Source of the DNA: an uncultured Gemmatimonadota bacterium
Lineage (GTDB): Bacteria > Gemmatimonadota > Gemmatimonadetes > Gemmatimonadales > Gemmatimonadaceae
Length of the DNA: 13,785 bases
Reading direction: 5' to 3'
Assembly (NCBI GenBank): GCA_946887155.1
Contig: CAMPKM010000031.1
Location: forward strand, 1-13,785
Shown here piece after piece: positions 1 to 6,453 of the stretch (the stretch's first letter is position 1; each line of letters starts with the position of its first letter). Position numbers and translations under genes: made by a program. Below the pieces are notes generated by a model that was not told the DNA's origin, did not search any database, and was given only the letters and a program-made list of their open reading frames with translations.

Positions 1-626
1 TCGTCTCGGCCGTCCTCGGCAGCACCGAGGAAACCTGGGGCGCACTGTTCAGCGCCGCGGGACAGTCGTATCGCGAGCCGTCGCTGGTCATCTTCAGCAA
101 CGCAACGTCGTCAGGCTGCGGCACCGGCCAGTCGGCGATGGGACCCTTCTACTGCCCGCTCGATCAGACCGTCTACATCGACCTTTCCTTCTACAACGAC
201 CTGCGCCAGCGGCTCGGCGCGCCCGGCGATTTTGCGCAGGCCTACGTCATTGCCCACGAGGTGGGCCACCACATCCAGAACATGCTCGGAACCATGGAGC
301 AGGTGCAGGGCATGCGCAGCCGGCAGGGCGAAGCTCAGGCCAATGCCATGTCCGTTCGCCTCGAGCTCCAGGCCGATTGTTATGCGGGACTCTGGGCACA
401 TCATGCCCAGCGCGCACGACAGATCCTCGAGACGGGCGACGTCGAGGAAGCGTTAGGCGCCGCCTCGGCAATCGGCGACGATCGATTGCAGCGCCAGTCG
501 CAGGGCGTCATCGTCCCGGAGAGCTTCACGCACGGCACGTCCGAGCAGCGCGTTCGGTGGTTCCGGCAGGGGCTCGAACGTGGCGACACGCAATCGTGCG
601 ACACCTTCGGCAGTTCGACCCTGTAG
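1..626 (+). CDS. Neutral zinc metallopeptidase, YpfJ-like (5' partial)
   Basis: The reading frame is open from base 3 and ends with TAG at 624-626; the start lies before the window. About 207 residues are visible. They carry the zinc-peptidase signature HEVGHH (bases 255-272) followed about 36 residues later by [10 protein letters not shown], whose Glu is the expected third zinc ligand. The segment before it, with SGCGTG and GPFYCP, is also typical of the YpfJ/neutral zinc metallopeptidase family (Pfam zinc_peptidase). The family is usually about 280-300 residues with an N-terminal membrane or signal segment, so roughly the first third is missing here. The physiological substrate of the family is unknown, and an envelope location is inferred from relatives. 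Codon 452-458 contains one of the window's GTTAGGC words, read Ala-Leu-Gly. Family identity is certain; the role is not. Confidence 0.93.
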   Translation, partial: VSAVLGSTEETWGALFSAAGQSYREPSLVIFSNATSSGCGTGQSAMGPFYCPLDQTVYIDLSFYNDLRQRLGAPGDFAQAYVIAHEVGHHIQNMLGTMEQVQGMRSRQGEAQANAMSVRLELQADCYAGLWAHHAQRARQILETGDVEEALGAASAIGDDRLQRQSQGVIVPESFTHGTSEQRVRWFRQGLERGDTQSCDTFGSSTL

Positions 627-628
627 TG

Positions 629-640
629 TTCTACGTAGAA
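629..640. promoter_or_regulatory. 12-bp perfect palindrome TTCTACGTAGAA
   Basis: The palindrome lies 2 bases after the metallopeptidase stop codon and about 65 bases before the next gene, in an AT-richer patch that also holds the 8-bp palindrome GGAATTCC (645-652). With no loop it suits a dimeric DNA-binding protein better than an RNA hairpin. No -35/-10 pair could be placed convincingly around it. Operator function is a guess from position and symmetry only. Confidence 0.25.
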
Positions 641-703
641 TTACGGAATTCCATGTTCGATTGAGACCCTGCATTCTGTCTGCCGCACATTCTCGGAGAA
701 CAC

Positions 704-1096
704 ATGTTCGGAGTTTTGAAGATCGCTGCCACGGCGGTCATGCTGCTTGGTTCCGCTTCGGTAGCGTCCGCCCAGGATACGACCCGTGTGGACCTCACCG
801 GCACCTGGGCCTTCACCGTCACGTATGAAGGCGGTCAGGGATCGCCGACGGTGCGCCTGACGCAGAAGGGCGACTCGCTCACTGGCCTCTACATCTCGCA
901 GGCGTTCGGCGAGCTGGACATCAAGGGAACGGTGAAGGGAAGGGAGTTCAGTTTCGGCTTCACCACGTCCGCCGGCGGTGATCCCTTCAGCATGACCTTC
1001 AACGGCACCGCCGAGTCGAATGAAGCATTGAAGGGATCACTCGACATGGGAACGATGGGATCCGGCTCCTTCACCGCAAGGCGATCGCGCCAGTAG
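704..1096 (+). CDS. Small exported beta-rich protein of unknown function
   Basis: 130 residues. The ATG at 704 is preceded by GGAG (695-698) at good spacing. Residues 1-23 look like a Sec signal peptide: Lys6, a hydrophobic run, then Ala-Ser-Ala before Gln24-Asp, a likely signal peptidase I site. The mature part of about 107 residues alternates short strands with Gly/Asp turns (LTGTWAF, VRLTQKGDSLTG, GREFSFGF, MTFNGTAE, GSGSFTARR). This suggests a small lipocalin-like or antiparallel beta-barrel exported protein, a type common in Gemmatimonadota and Acidobacteria. There is no cysteine or catalytic motif. Its stop is separated by one base from the stop of the convergent M20 gene, so the two transcripts must share termination sequence or overlap. 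I do not recognise a specific function. Confidence 0.85.
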   Translation: MFGVLKIAATAVMLLGSASVASAQDTTRVDLTGTWAFTVTYEGGQGSPTVRLTQKGDSLTGLYISQAFGELDIKGTVKGREFSFGFTTSAGGDPFSMTFNGTAESNEALKGSLDMGTMGSGSFTARRSRQ

Positions 1097-1097
1097 C

Positions 1098-2276
1098 TCA
1101 GGTCCCCATCCGGTCGGCGGCTTCGCGCGCGCATTCGGCGAGGACGGCGGCACCAACAAAGATGCTATCCTCGGCCGCGATGAATCCGGGGCTGTGCGCC
1201 GGAGCCGGGTCACCACCCTCTTCCCGTGCGCCGATACGCAGGAAGCAGCCCGGCATGCGTTCGAGATAACAGGCAAAGTCTTCGCCACCCATGTTGGTGA
1301 CGCCGAACGGGACCACGCTGCCTGCGCCGAGCGCTCGTTCCGCCGCGGCACGAGCCCAGCCGGCCTCGCGCTCTGTGTTCACGATCGGCGGCGGCCCGCG
1401 ATCGATGGTCACTTTCGCTGTCGCCCCGTGCGCCGCGGCGACCGCGGTGGCAATGGACCCGACCTCGTCGTGCAACTGCGCGCGTACCTCAGGGCGCATC
1501 GCGCGTAACGTTCCGGTCAACGTCACGCGTTCCGGAATGATGTTAGGCGCCGTGCCACCGTGTATGGAGCCGATCGACACCACGGCCGGTGATCCCGGAT
1601 CGAGCCTTCGCGCAACGATGGTCTGCAGCGCGGAAACGACCGCCGACGCGGCCACGATCGGATCGATCCCCTCGTGTGGCCGCGCGCCGTGTGCGCCCTT
1701 CCCGATCACGTCGATGGTGAACGAATCGGCCGACGCCGCGAGCGGGCCGGCCTGCGCCACGACCTGACCAACAGAAAACCGGCGATCGACGTGACCGCCG
1801 AAAATCGCCGACACGCCGTCGAGCGCACCACTGGCCAGGATGGCCGCAGCCCCACTTCCAACTTCTTCCGCCGGCTGCAGCACGACCAGCACGTCGCCCA
1901 GCGCCGGTGTGCTGGTGAGCAACGTCGCCGCGCCAACGGCCCATGTTGCATGCACATCATGACCGCACGCATGCATGACGCCTGGCACCTCTGACGCAAA
2001 CGGAAGTCCGGTCGCCTCGTGGATTGGCAGCGCATCGATGTCGCCCCGGATGGCCACCACGGGAGCCTCACGATTGCGTCCGCGTACCCGCGCCACGACG
2101 CCGGTACCGGCGACGCGCGTGATGTCGTCGAGCCCGATGGCCCGCAACGCCCCCTCGAGCCGCGCAGCGGTCTGCTCTTCCTTCCAGGAAAGTTCCGGAA
2201 AGCGATGCAGTTCCCGCCGCAGCCCGATCAGGCGCGCAACCCCCTCAACGCCAAACAGCTCCCGAATGTCATTCAC
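1098..2276 (-). CDS. M20 family amidohydrolase, probable N-acyl-L-amino-acid deacylase
   Basis: 392 residues, full length for the M20D hippurate hydrolase/N-acyl-L-amino-acid amidohydrolase group. The di-metal site is complete: Cys104 and His106 in HACGHDVH, Glu137-Glu138 in QPAEEVGSG, His162 in GGHVD, and His361 in HSPGF. GKGAHGARPH (residues 192-201) marks the dimerisation-domain insertion. The start is GTG at 2276. The opening LIGLRRELHRFPELS matches the family N-terminus, so the start is close to right even though no Shine-Dalgarno sequence is visible; the GTG sits inside the last unit of an octamer array. It is the last gene of the GNAT-racemase-M20 operon. In the known pathway it would remove the N-succinyl group from N-succinyl-L-amino acids, making deracemisation irreversible. 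Substrate choice is inferred from context. Confidence 0.9.
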   Translation of the reverse strand: MNDIRELFGVEGVARLIGLRRELHRFPELSWKEEQTAARLEGALRAIGLDDITRVAGTGVVARVRGRNREAPVVAIRGDIDALPIHEATGLPFASEVPGVMHACGHDVHATWAVGAATLLTSTPALGDVLVVLQPAEEVGSGAAAILASGALDGVSAIFGGHVDRRFSVGQVVAQAGPLAASADSFTIDVIGKGAHGARPHEGIDPIVAASAVVSALQTIVARRLDPGSPAVVSIGSIHGGTAPNIIPERVTLTGTLRAMRPEVRAQLHDEVGSIATAVAAAHGATAKVTIDRGPPPIVNTEREAGWARAAAERALGAGSVVPFGVTNMGGEDFACYLERMPGCFLRIGAREEGGDPAPAHSPGFIAAEDSIFVGAAVLAECAREAADRMGT

Positions 2277-2349
2277 GATTTCACGATTTCACGATTTCAC
2301 GATTTCACGATTTCACGATTTCACGATTCCCGATTCCCGATTCCCTATT
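2273..2349 (-). repeat. Composite tandem repeat bridging two operon genes
   Basis: On the plus strand there are seven exact copies of TCACGATT (2273-2328), then CCCGATT twice (2329-2342), then CCCTATT (2343-2349). In the sense of the operon this reads AATAGGG, AATCGGG x2, AATCGTGA x7. The array starts on the stop codon of the racemase gene (TAG at 2347-2345) and ends on the GTG start of the M20 gene (2276-2274), so it makes up the entire intercistronic gap. Every octamer contains GTG and TGA, and an 8-base unit puts a stop in all three frames, so only the last GTG opens the M20 gene. No Shine-Dalgarno-like purine run lies near that start; GGGGAATAGGG lies about 75 bases upstream. Confidence 0.95.
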
Positions 2350-3466
2350 CCCCAATTTCCGCGCGCCTGACCGTCAGATCCTCCACCCGACTGACATCCA
2401 CATCCACACCTATGCCCGCTCCTTCCGGCACAACCATCGTGCCGTGATCCGTCATCGTCCATTCCGGCGTCACGATGTCCTGATGCCAGTAACGCGAGCT
2501 GGGAGATACATCGCCGGGCTTCACAAAGTTCGACAGCGACGCCAGCGCGACATTGTACGCGCGACCGATCCCGCTCTCGAGCATTCCACCGCACCAGACC
2601 GGAATGCCGCTCGATTCACAGAAGTCGTGAATGGCGATCGATGCCGCGAGTCCGCCCACGCGACCTGGCTTGATGTTCACGATGCGGCCGCTCCCCAGCG
2701 ATACCATGTCGCGCGCGCGATCGAGCGACGTGATGGATTCATCGAGGCAGACCGGCGTCTTCAGTCGTCGCTGCAGCTCGGCGTGCCTGACGAGATCATC
2801 CCATGCCAGCGGCTGCTCGATCATCATCAGGTCGAGTTCGTCGAGTTCCGCCAGGTGGCCGGCGTCGTCCAGCGTATACGCGTTGTTCGCGTCCGCCATC
2901 AGCGGAGCGGCGGGGCCAGCGGCATCGCGTGCCGCGCGAACGAACGACACATCCGCGCCAGGCATGATCTTCATCTTCACCTTCCGGTAGCCGGCCTGCA
3001 GTGCTTCCTGCACGCGCCTGGCCAGCGCCTCCGGAGACGACTGAATCCCGAGCGATATGCCGACGTCGATTTCGCGCCGCGTTCCGCCGAGCAGTCGCGA
3101 AAGCGACATCCCGAGCCGGGTGGCCTCGAGTCCCCAGATTCCCATCTCGATCGCGGCCTTGGCCATCAGGTGACCCCGGATGTCCTTGTCGAGTACCGCG
3201 AACACGTCCCCCGGAGCCTCGAATGCACGACCAATTACTCTCGGCGCAAGCCACTGCATGATCCCGATCCAGGCCGTGTCGATGGTTTCCGGTGAGTAGT
3301 ACGGCTCCTCGCCGGCGACGCACTCGCTCCACGCCACGGCCCCGGACACATCCCGGAGTTCGAGCAGTGCGATACGGCGCTCCGACACCACGCCTGACGA
3401 GATGCGGAAGGGTTCCTTGAGCGGCAGTCGGATCTCGCGCAGGGTGATCGCCGAAACCTGGATCAT
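2345..3466 (-). CDS. menC: NSAR/OSBS: N-acylamino acid racemase / o-succinylbenzoate synthase
   Basis: 373 residues, enolase superfamily, muconate-lactonising-enzyme subgroup. The catalytic set is complete and spaced as in characterised N-succinylamino acid racemases: KMK (Lys164/Lys166) as one acid/base, metal ligands Asp192 (MADANN), Glu217 (IEQP) and Asp242 (LDES), and Lys266 (NIKPGRVGG) as the opposite base. SECVAGEEPYYSPET and GGMLESGIGRAYN are hallmarks of the NSAR/OSBS family. Homology alone cannot separate menaquinone OSBS from racemase, and many members do both. The neighbours decide: it overlaps the upstream GNAT gene by 4 bases (ATGA) and is followed by an M20 deacylase, the arrangement of the D-to-L amino acid conversion operon described in Geobacillus kaustophilus. 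No other men gene is in the window. The symbol is given for the family; racemase is the preferred role. Confidence 0.88.
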   Translation of the reverse strand: MIQVSAITLREIRLPLKEPFRISSGVVSERRIALLELRDVSGAVAWSECVAGEEPYYSPETIDTAWIGIMQWLAPRVIGRAFEAPGDVFAVLDKDIRGHLMAKAAIEMGIWGLEATRLGMSLSRLLGGTRREIDVGISLGIQSSPEALARRVQEALQAGYRKVKMKIMPGADVSFVRAARDAAGPAAPLMADANNAYTLDDAGHLAELDELDLMMIEQPLAWDDLVRHAELQRRLKTPVCLDESITSLDRARDMVSLGSGRIVNIKPGRVGGLAASIAIHDFCESSGIPVWCGGMLESGIGRAYNVALASLSNFVKPGDVSPSSRYWHQDIVTPEWTMTDHGTMVVPEGAGIGVDVDVSRVEDLTVRRAEIGE

Positions 3467-4236
3467 CGTGCAGGATCGCGGTCGAGGATGTAGAACGGAT
3501 TCCCGGACGCGCCACGTTGAAAGCCAACGACCCGGTATTCATCGGCAAGCCGCGACTGCATCGCGTCGCGGACCTCGAGCCGCCAGGCGAGCGCGCGTTC
3601 GGGGTCGGAGCGTTGCACGCCGATGAAGTCAGCCGGAATTTCAACGTGCACGGTGCCGGCTATCGCCCGCACCGCCGAGGACGCGAGGTCCCAGCGAACG
3701 ATGAAGCGATCGGTCGGCAAGGTTCCGTGTAGTGCGCTACCGGTGTTCGATCCGTACATGTCGGGAACGTATTCGATCGGCATTGCACCGAGGTGATTGA
3801 TATTGAAGTGCGCGTTTCCGGCCTGCAGCGGATCGAAGGTCCACAACATCGCCGTCACGCCAACGGCGACGACCTTCTCGCGCTGGTACTGCTTCAGTCG
3901 TTCGCCAATGCCCTGGCTCCGCAGTTCGCGCCGCACCGCCAGCATGTCGGACCAGTGCACGAGCTCTCCGGTTCGCACTCCGGTGAGCCCGAACACGAAG
4001 CCGACCATTCTCTCCGTCTCATCGAATGCGCCGGCCGAAACGCCGCCGATCATCTGGCTCACGCGCAGGATCGCCGCCGGCACGCGCTCCAAAAACCCTT
4101 CGCCCCAGGTCGCTTCCTGCAGTGCGATGCAATCGGCGAAGTCCTGGTGGGTGGTCAGGTCTCGTATCGTTACCAAGATTGGGGTTGCGCCAGGGGGTCT
4201 CGGCGCGCGTGCGGGTTCATATCGGCTGGCGTTCAA
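3463..4236 (-). CDS. GNAT-family N-acyltransferase (COG3375-like), probable D-amino acid N-succinyltransferase
   Basis: 257 residues as drawn. It matches the COG3375 type of GNAT protein: RSQGIG (106-111) is the acyl-CoA pyrophosphate-binding loop, and WTFDPLQAGNAHFNINHLGA (132-151) is the family's most characteristic block. This family is repeatedly found beside NSAR genes, where it N-succinylates D-amino acids to make the racemase substrate. Its stop overlaps the racemase start (ATGA), implying translational coupling and making this the first gene of the operon. The start is uncertain. TTG at 4236 gives the longest product, but residues 1-20 are Pro/Ala/Arg-rich and unlike the family. A second TTG at 4176 (Leu21, just before VTIRDLTT) is equally possible, and neither has a Shine-Dalgarno sequence. 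The acyl donor and amino acid range are inferred from the operon. Confidence 0.85.
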   Translation of the reverse strand: MNASRYEPARAPRPPGATPILVTIRDLTTHQDFADCIALQEATWGEGFLERVPAAILRVSQMIGGVSAGAFDETERMVGFVFGLTGVRTGELVHWSDMLAVRRELRSQGIGERLKQYQREKVVAVGVTAMLWTFDPLQAGNAHFNINHLGAMPIEYVPDMYGSNTGSALHGTLPTDRFIVRWDLASSAVRAIAGTVHVEIPADFIGVQRSDPERALAWRLEVRDAMQSRLADEYRVVGFQRGASGNPFYILDRDPAR

Positions 4237-4254
4237 GATCGGGTATAATCCACG
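4237..4254. promoter_or_regulatory. Divergent promoter core with TATAAT directly before an ATG
   Basis: A perfect -10 hexamer TATAAT lies at 4244-4249. Its expected transcription start is about 4255-4256, which is the ATG of the DUF4159 gene, so that mRNA is probably leaderless. No good -35 was found at 16-18 bases. The opposite strand of the same site reads TATACC (4247-4242), which would start transcription near 4235, at the TTG drawn for the GNAT gene. Overlapping, roughly symmetric -10 elements could therefore fire both ways. The plus-strand assignment is reasonable; the minus-strand one is speculative. Confidence 0.5.
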
Positions 4255-5043
4255 ATGCGGCTAGGCGACGAAGGTGTGATTCGCAATTCGGTTTTGCGCG
4301 CGGTCGCCGTTGCAGGGATCGCGCTTGGCCTTGGTGTCCCCGTGCACCTGGTGAAGGAACCCGCGACCGCATCGTCGCAGCGCGGAGAAGTTCAGGTGCC
4401 GTACAACGGCGGCTTCACGTTCTCACGCATCCGCTACGGCGGCACCGGATACAGGCGGCGCGGTGGAAGTGCCTGGGCACATGACTATCCGGACGCTGAC
4501 AGGCACATCTCGCAGATCGTCGACTACGTCTCGACGACGGCGATCAACGTGATCGGCACGAACGTGTTCGACCTCGACGACCCGGAAATTTTCCGCCACC
4601 CGATCATCTACCTGTCGGAACCGGGCACCTGGGGAATGACTGATTCGGAGGGAGAAAACCTGCGCCAGTACCTGCTCAAGGGCGGGTTTCTCATCCTGGA
4701 CGATTTCGAGCAGGCGCAGTGGTACAACATGGAAGAGCAGCTGCGCCGGGCGATGCCCGATCTCCAGCTCATCGAGATCGGTCCGGAACACCCGATCTTC
4801 AATTCATTCTTCCGGGTCGAGGACATCTACGTTCCCCACCCGCTGGTCGACGTGAAGCCGCAGTACTTCGCGCTGTTCGAGAACAACGACCCGTCTCAGC
4901 GCATGCTGGTGCTCGTGAACTACAACTCCGACCTGGCCGAATACTGGGAGTTTTCAGCCAACGAGGGATACTTCCCCGTCGACATGACCAACGAGTCCTA
5001 CAAGCTCGGCGTGAACTACATCTACTACGCGCTGATCCACTGA
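4255..5043 (+). CDS. DUF4159 domain-containing exported protein
   Basis: 262 residues. A hydrophobic segment at about 12-32 after Arg10 suggests a signal peptide or membrane anchor. The rest is one DUF4159 domain: FTFSRIRYGG (54-63), HDYPDADRHI (76-85), DLDDPEIF, IIYLSEPGTWGMTD, LLKGGFLILDDF (140-151) and PEHPIF. The fold is related to glutamine-amidotransferase-like alpha/beta domains, but no function is established. In many genomes DUF4159 proteins sit with MoxR ATPases, DUF58 proteins and von Willebrand-type membrane proteins; here the gene stands alone, divergent from the D-amino acid operon. There is no Shine-Dalgarno sequence, and the ATG coincides with the predicted transcription start of a TATAAT promoter. 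A REP-like hairpin follows 60 bases after the stop. Confidence 0.9.
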   Translation: MRLGDEGVIRNSVLRAVAVAGIALGLGVPVHLVKEPATASSQRGEVQVPYNGGFTFSRIRYGGTGYRRRGGSAWAHDYPDADRHISQIVDYVSTTAINVIGTNVFDLDDPEIFRHPIIYLSEPGTWGMTDSEGENLRQYLLKGGFLILDDFEQAQWYNMEEQLRRAMPDLQLIEIGPEHPIFNSFFRVEDIYVPHPLVDVKPQYFALFENNDPSQRMLVLVNYNSDLAEYWEFSANEGYFPVDMTNESYKLGVNYIYYALIH

Positions 5044-5102
5044 TCAAAGCGTACTCGTCAGGCGGTAGCGGAGTCGAGCGTCGGAACGCCCCCCGCCGAA
5101 AC

Positions 5103-5122
5103 GGGTCAGACACCATTGACCC
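5103..5122. repeat. REP-like hairpin copy 1 (GGGTCAGACACC core)
   Basis: GGGTCA (5103-5108) and TGACCC (5117-5122) form a perfect 6-bp stem around GACACCAT. The first 12 bases, GGGTCAGACACC, are identical to bases 7219-7230 of copy 2, and GGGTCAGA recurs on the minus strand of copy 3. It lies between the DUF4159 gene and the heptamer array, outside any gene. Dispersed short palindromes with this core resemble REP/RAYT-type elements, although no RAYT gene is in the window. Confidence 0.6.
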
Positions 5123-5128
5123 AATCAC

Positions 5129-5167
5129 CAATCGTCAATCGTCAATCGTCAATCGTCAATCGTCAAT
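5129..5167 (+). repeat. Heptamer tandem array running into a start codon
   Basis: Five exact copies of CAATCGT (5129-5163) are followed by a partial CAAT (5164-5167) and preceded by a degenerate CAATCAC (5122-5128). The final partial unit contributes the first two bases of the ATG at 5166-5168 of the small acidic protein gene, and no Shine-Dalgarno sequence precedes that ATG. In the sense of the downstream gene the unit is AATCGTC, sharing AATCG with the array upstream of the M20 gene. Confidence 0.93.
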
Positions 5168-5360
5168 GAGCCCGCCGAAACGCCACGAGCCGCACGAGGG
5201 ACTCGAGCACCCCGATCACAAGATCGCGGACGAAGACGAACGCGTGGACGAATCGGTCGACGAGTCGTTCCCTGCCTCCGATCCGCCATCGTTCACGCCA
5301 AGTCGACCAGGGCCGCCGTCGAAGAAGCCGGATCGTCCGAGCACTGGCCCCGGCAAGTAG
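5166..5360 (+). CDS. Small acidic disordered protein with DESFPASDPPS motif (paralogue A)
   Basis: 64 residues, hydrophilic, with no predicted membrane segment. It has a His/Glu-rich start, an acidic middle (ADEDERVDESVDES, 21-34), the block FPASDPPSFTPS (35-46) and a Pro/Lys tail. Short proteins with (D)ESFPASDPPS(W/F)T are widespread in bacteria but have no known function. The ATG at 5166 is the natural start: it directly follows the heptamer array, and upstream in-frame sequence merely translates the repeat. A paralogue with the same order of blocks lies at 6976-7206. It converges with the PLP enzyme gene, with 17 bases between the stops. Low complexity suggests intrinsic disorder; any role would be inference. 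Confidence 0.72.
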   Translation: MSPPKRHEPHEGLEHPDHKIADEDERVDESVDESFPASDPPSFTPSRPGPPSKKPDRPSTGPGK

Positions 5361-5377
5361 TCCAGCTCCTCGTCTCG

Positions 5378-6355
5378 TTATGCAAGCGCACCCGGTTGAC
5401 CGCCGGTGTGCCAGAACAGGACTGCCCGCGCACCGGTGAACTCACCCCGGCGCGCCCGGTCGATCAGCGCGGCCATCGCCTTGGCGGTATACCAGTGATC
5501 GAGCAGCATGGCCTCGTGTCGCGCCGCCAGTTGCTGCGCTTCAGTCGACGCCGGTGTGGGAACGCCATAGCCACCGCCGACGAACGCGTCATCCACGCTG
5601 ATCGCCGATTGGCTGCCTAACGCGCCAAACCCGGCGTCGAGGGCCGATTCCATGTCGCTCAGCAGCCGCCTGATGACACCGGAGATTTCGCCGGCGGGAT
5701 CGTCGGCGCTGATTCCGATGACACGCGTGTCCGGCGCATACAGCGCGCAGCCGGCGATGAGCCCCGCTTGCGTTCCGCCTGACGAACTGGCGTGGACGAT
5801 CACGTCCGGCGTTACGCCCTGTGCCACCATCTCGCCCACGCCGCGGGCAATTGCCATCGCGCCCGTCGCCGTCGACGCGCCTAACGGAATCACCGCCGGC
5901 TTTCCTCCGATTGCCGAGTGCTCGGCCGCGATGCGCTCCATGGCCGGCGCTCGTTCGGCGCGCGTTGCGACGTACGTCAGGTGCGCCCCATACAATGAAA
6001 CGAGCAGCGCGTTACCGGTCGGCCGCTCCGGCCTGGATCCGTTGACGACGATGTGACAGCGCACGCCCAATCGCGCGGCGACCGCGGCGGTTGCCCGGCA
6101 GTGGTTGGATTGCACACCACCGCAGGTGATCAGCAGATCCGCTCCCGAAGCCTCTGCTGCGACAAGCGTGAGCTTCCTGATCTTGTTGCCTCCAAACCCG
6201 AACGCAATCTGGTCATCCCTCTTGGCTAGAAGACGACATTCCAGTCCCAGCGCCTCGCGAAGACGTGATAAGTCGTCGACAGGCGACGGAAGCTGTGCCA
6301 ACGGCACAGCAGGAAACGATTCGAGGCGCTTCCGGGCCATTTCGAGGTCGGGCAT
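5378..6355 (-). CDS. PLP-dependent D-cysteine desulfhydrase / ACC deaminase family protein
   Basis: 325 residues, normal length for this fold-type II PLP family. Lys58 in FGGNKIRKL is the PLP Schiff-base lysine and Ser83 in QSNHCR is the conserved catalytic serine. SSSGGTQAGL (190-199) is the phosphate-binding loop, and Tyr263 (GGYGVPTP), Tyr289 (DHWYTAKAM) and HTGGQPG near the C-terminus are conserved. D-cysteine desulfhydrase turns D-cysteine into pyruvate, sulfide and ammonia; ACC deaminase opens the cyclopropane ring of 1-aminocyclopropane-1-carboxylate. Residues alone do not settle the choice, but outside plant-associated bacteria the D-cysteine activity is more common, and a D-amino acid operon lies 1.1 kb away. 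The ATG at 6355 has no clear Shine-Dalgarno sequence, and Met6 is an alternative start. The gene holds two GTTAGGC words, both read Leu-Gly. Confidence 0.88.
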   Translation of the reverse strand: MPDLEMARKRLESFPAVPLAQLPSPVDDLSRLREALGLECRLLAKRDDQIAFGFGGNKIRKLTLVAAEASGADLLITCGGVQSNHCRATAAVAARLGVRCHIVVNGSRPERPTGNALLVSLYGAHLTYVATRAERAPAMERIAAEHSAIGGKPAVIPLGASTATGAMAIARGVGEMVAQGVTPDVIVHASSSGGTQAGLIAGCALYAPDTRVIGISADDPAGEISGVIRRLLSDMESALDAGFGALGSQSAISVDDAFVGGGYGVPTPASTEAQQLAARHEAMLLDHWYTAKAMAALIDRARRGEFTGARAVLFWHTGGQPGALA

Positions 6356-6453
6356 CGCGGTCTGTTATGAGGGGTTGCCCATAGGGTGTCCGGCAGATGC
6401 GCGCACCGCTACCCCTCTCCTCCCCGGCCCGGCTTTTGCGTTAGGTTCACGCC

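Noticed and set aside
1091..1100. One-base gap between convergent stop codons taken as a possible gene fusion or assembly error
   Set aside because: Both proteins end naturally for their type; tight convergent ends are ordinary in compact genomes.
2273..2349. CRISPR array
   Set aside because: The units are 7-8 bases with no spacers, so this is a simple tandem repeat.
2444..3295. Long plus-strand open frame opposite the racemase gene
   Set aside because: The opposite strand has every catalytic residue of the NSAR/OSBS family; this frame shows only Arg/His-rich composition.
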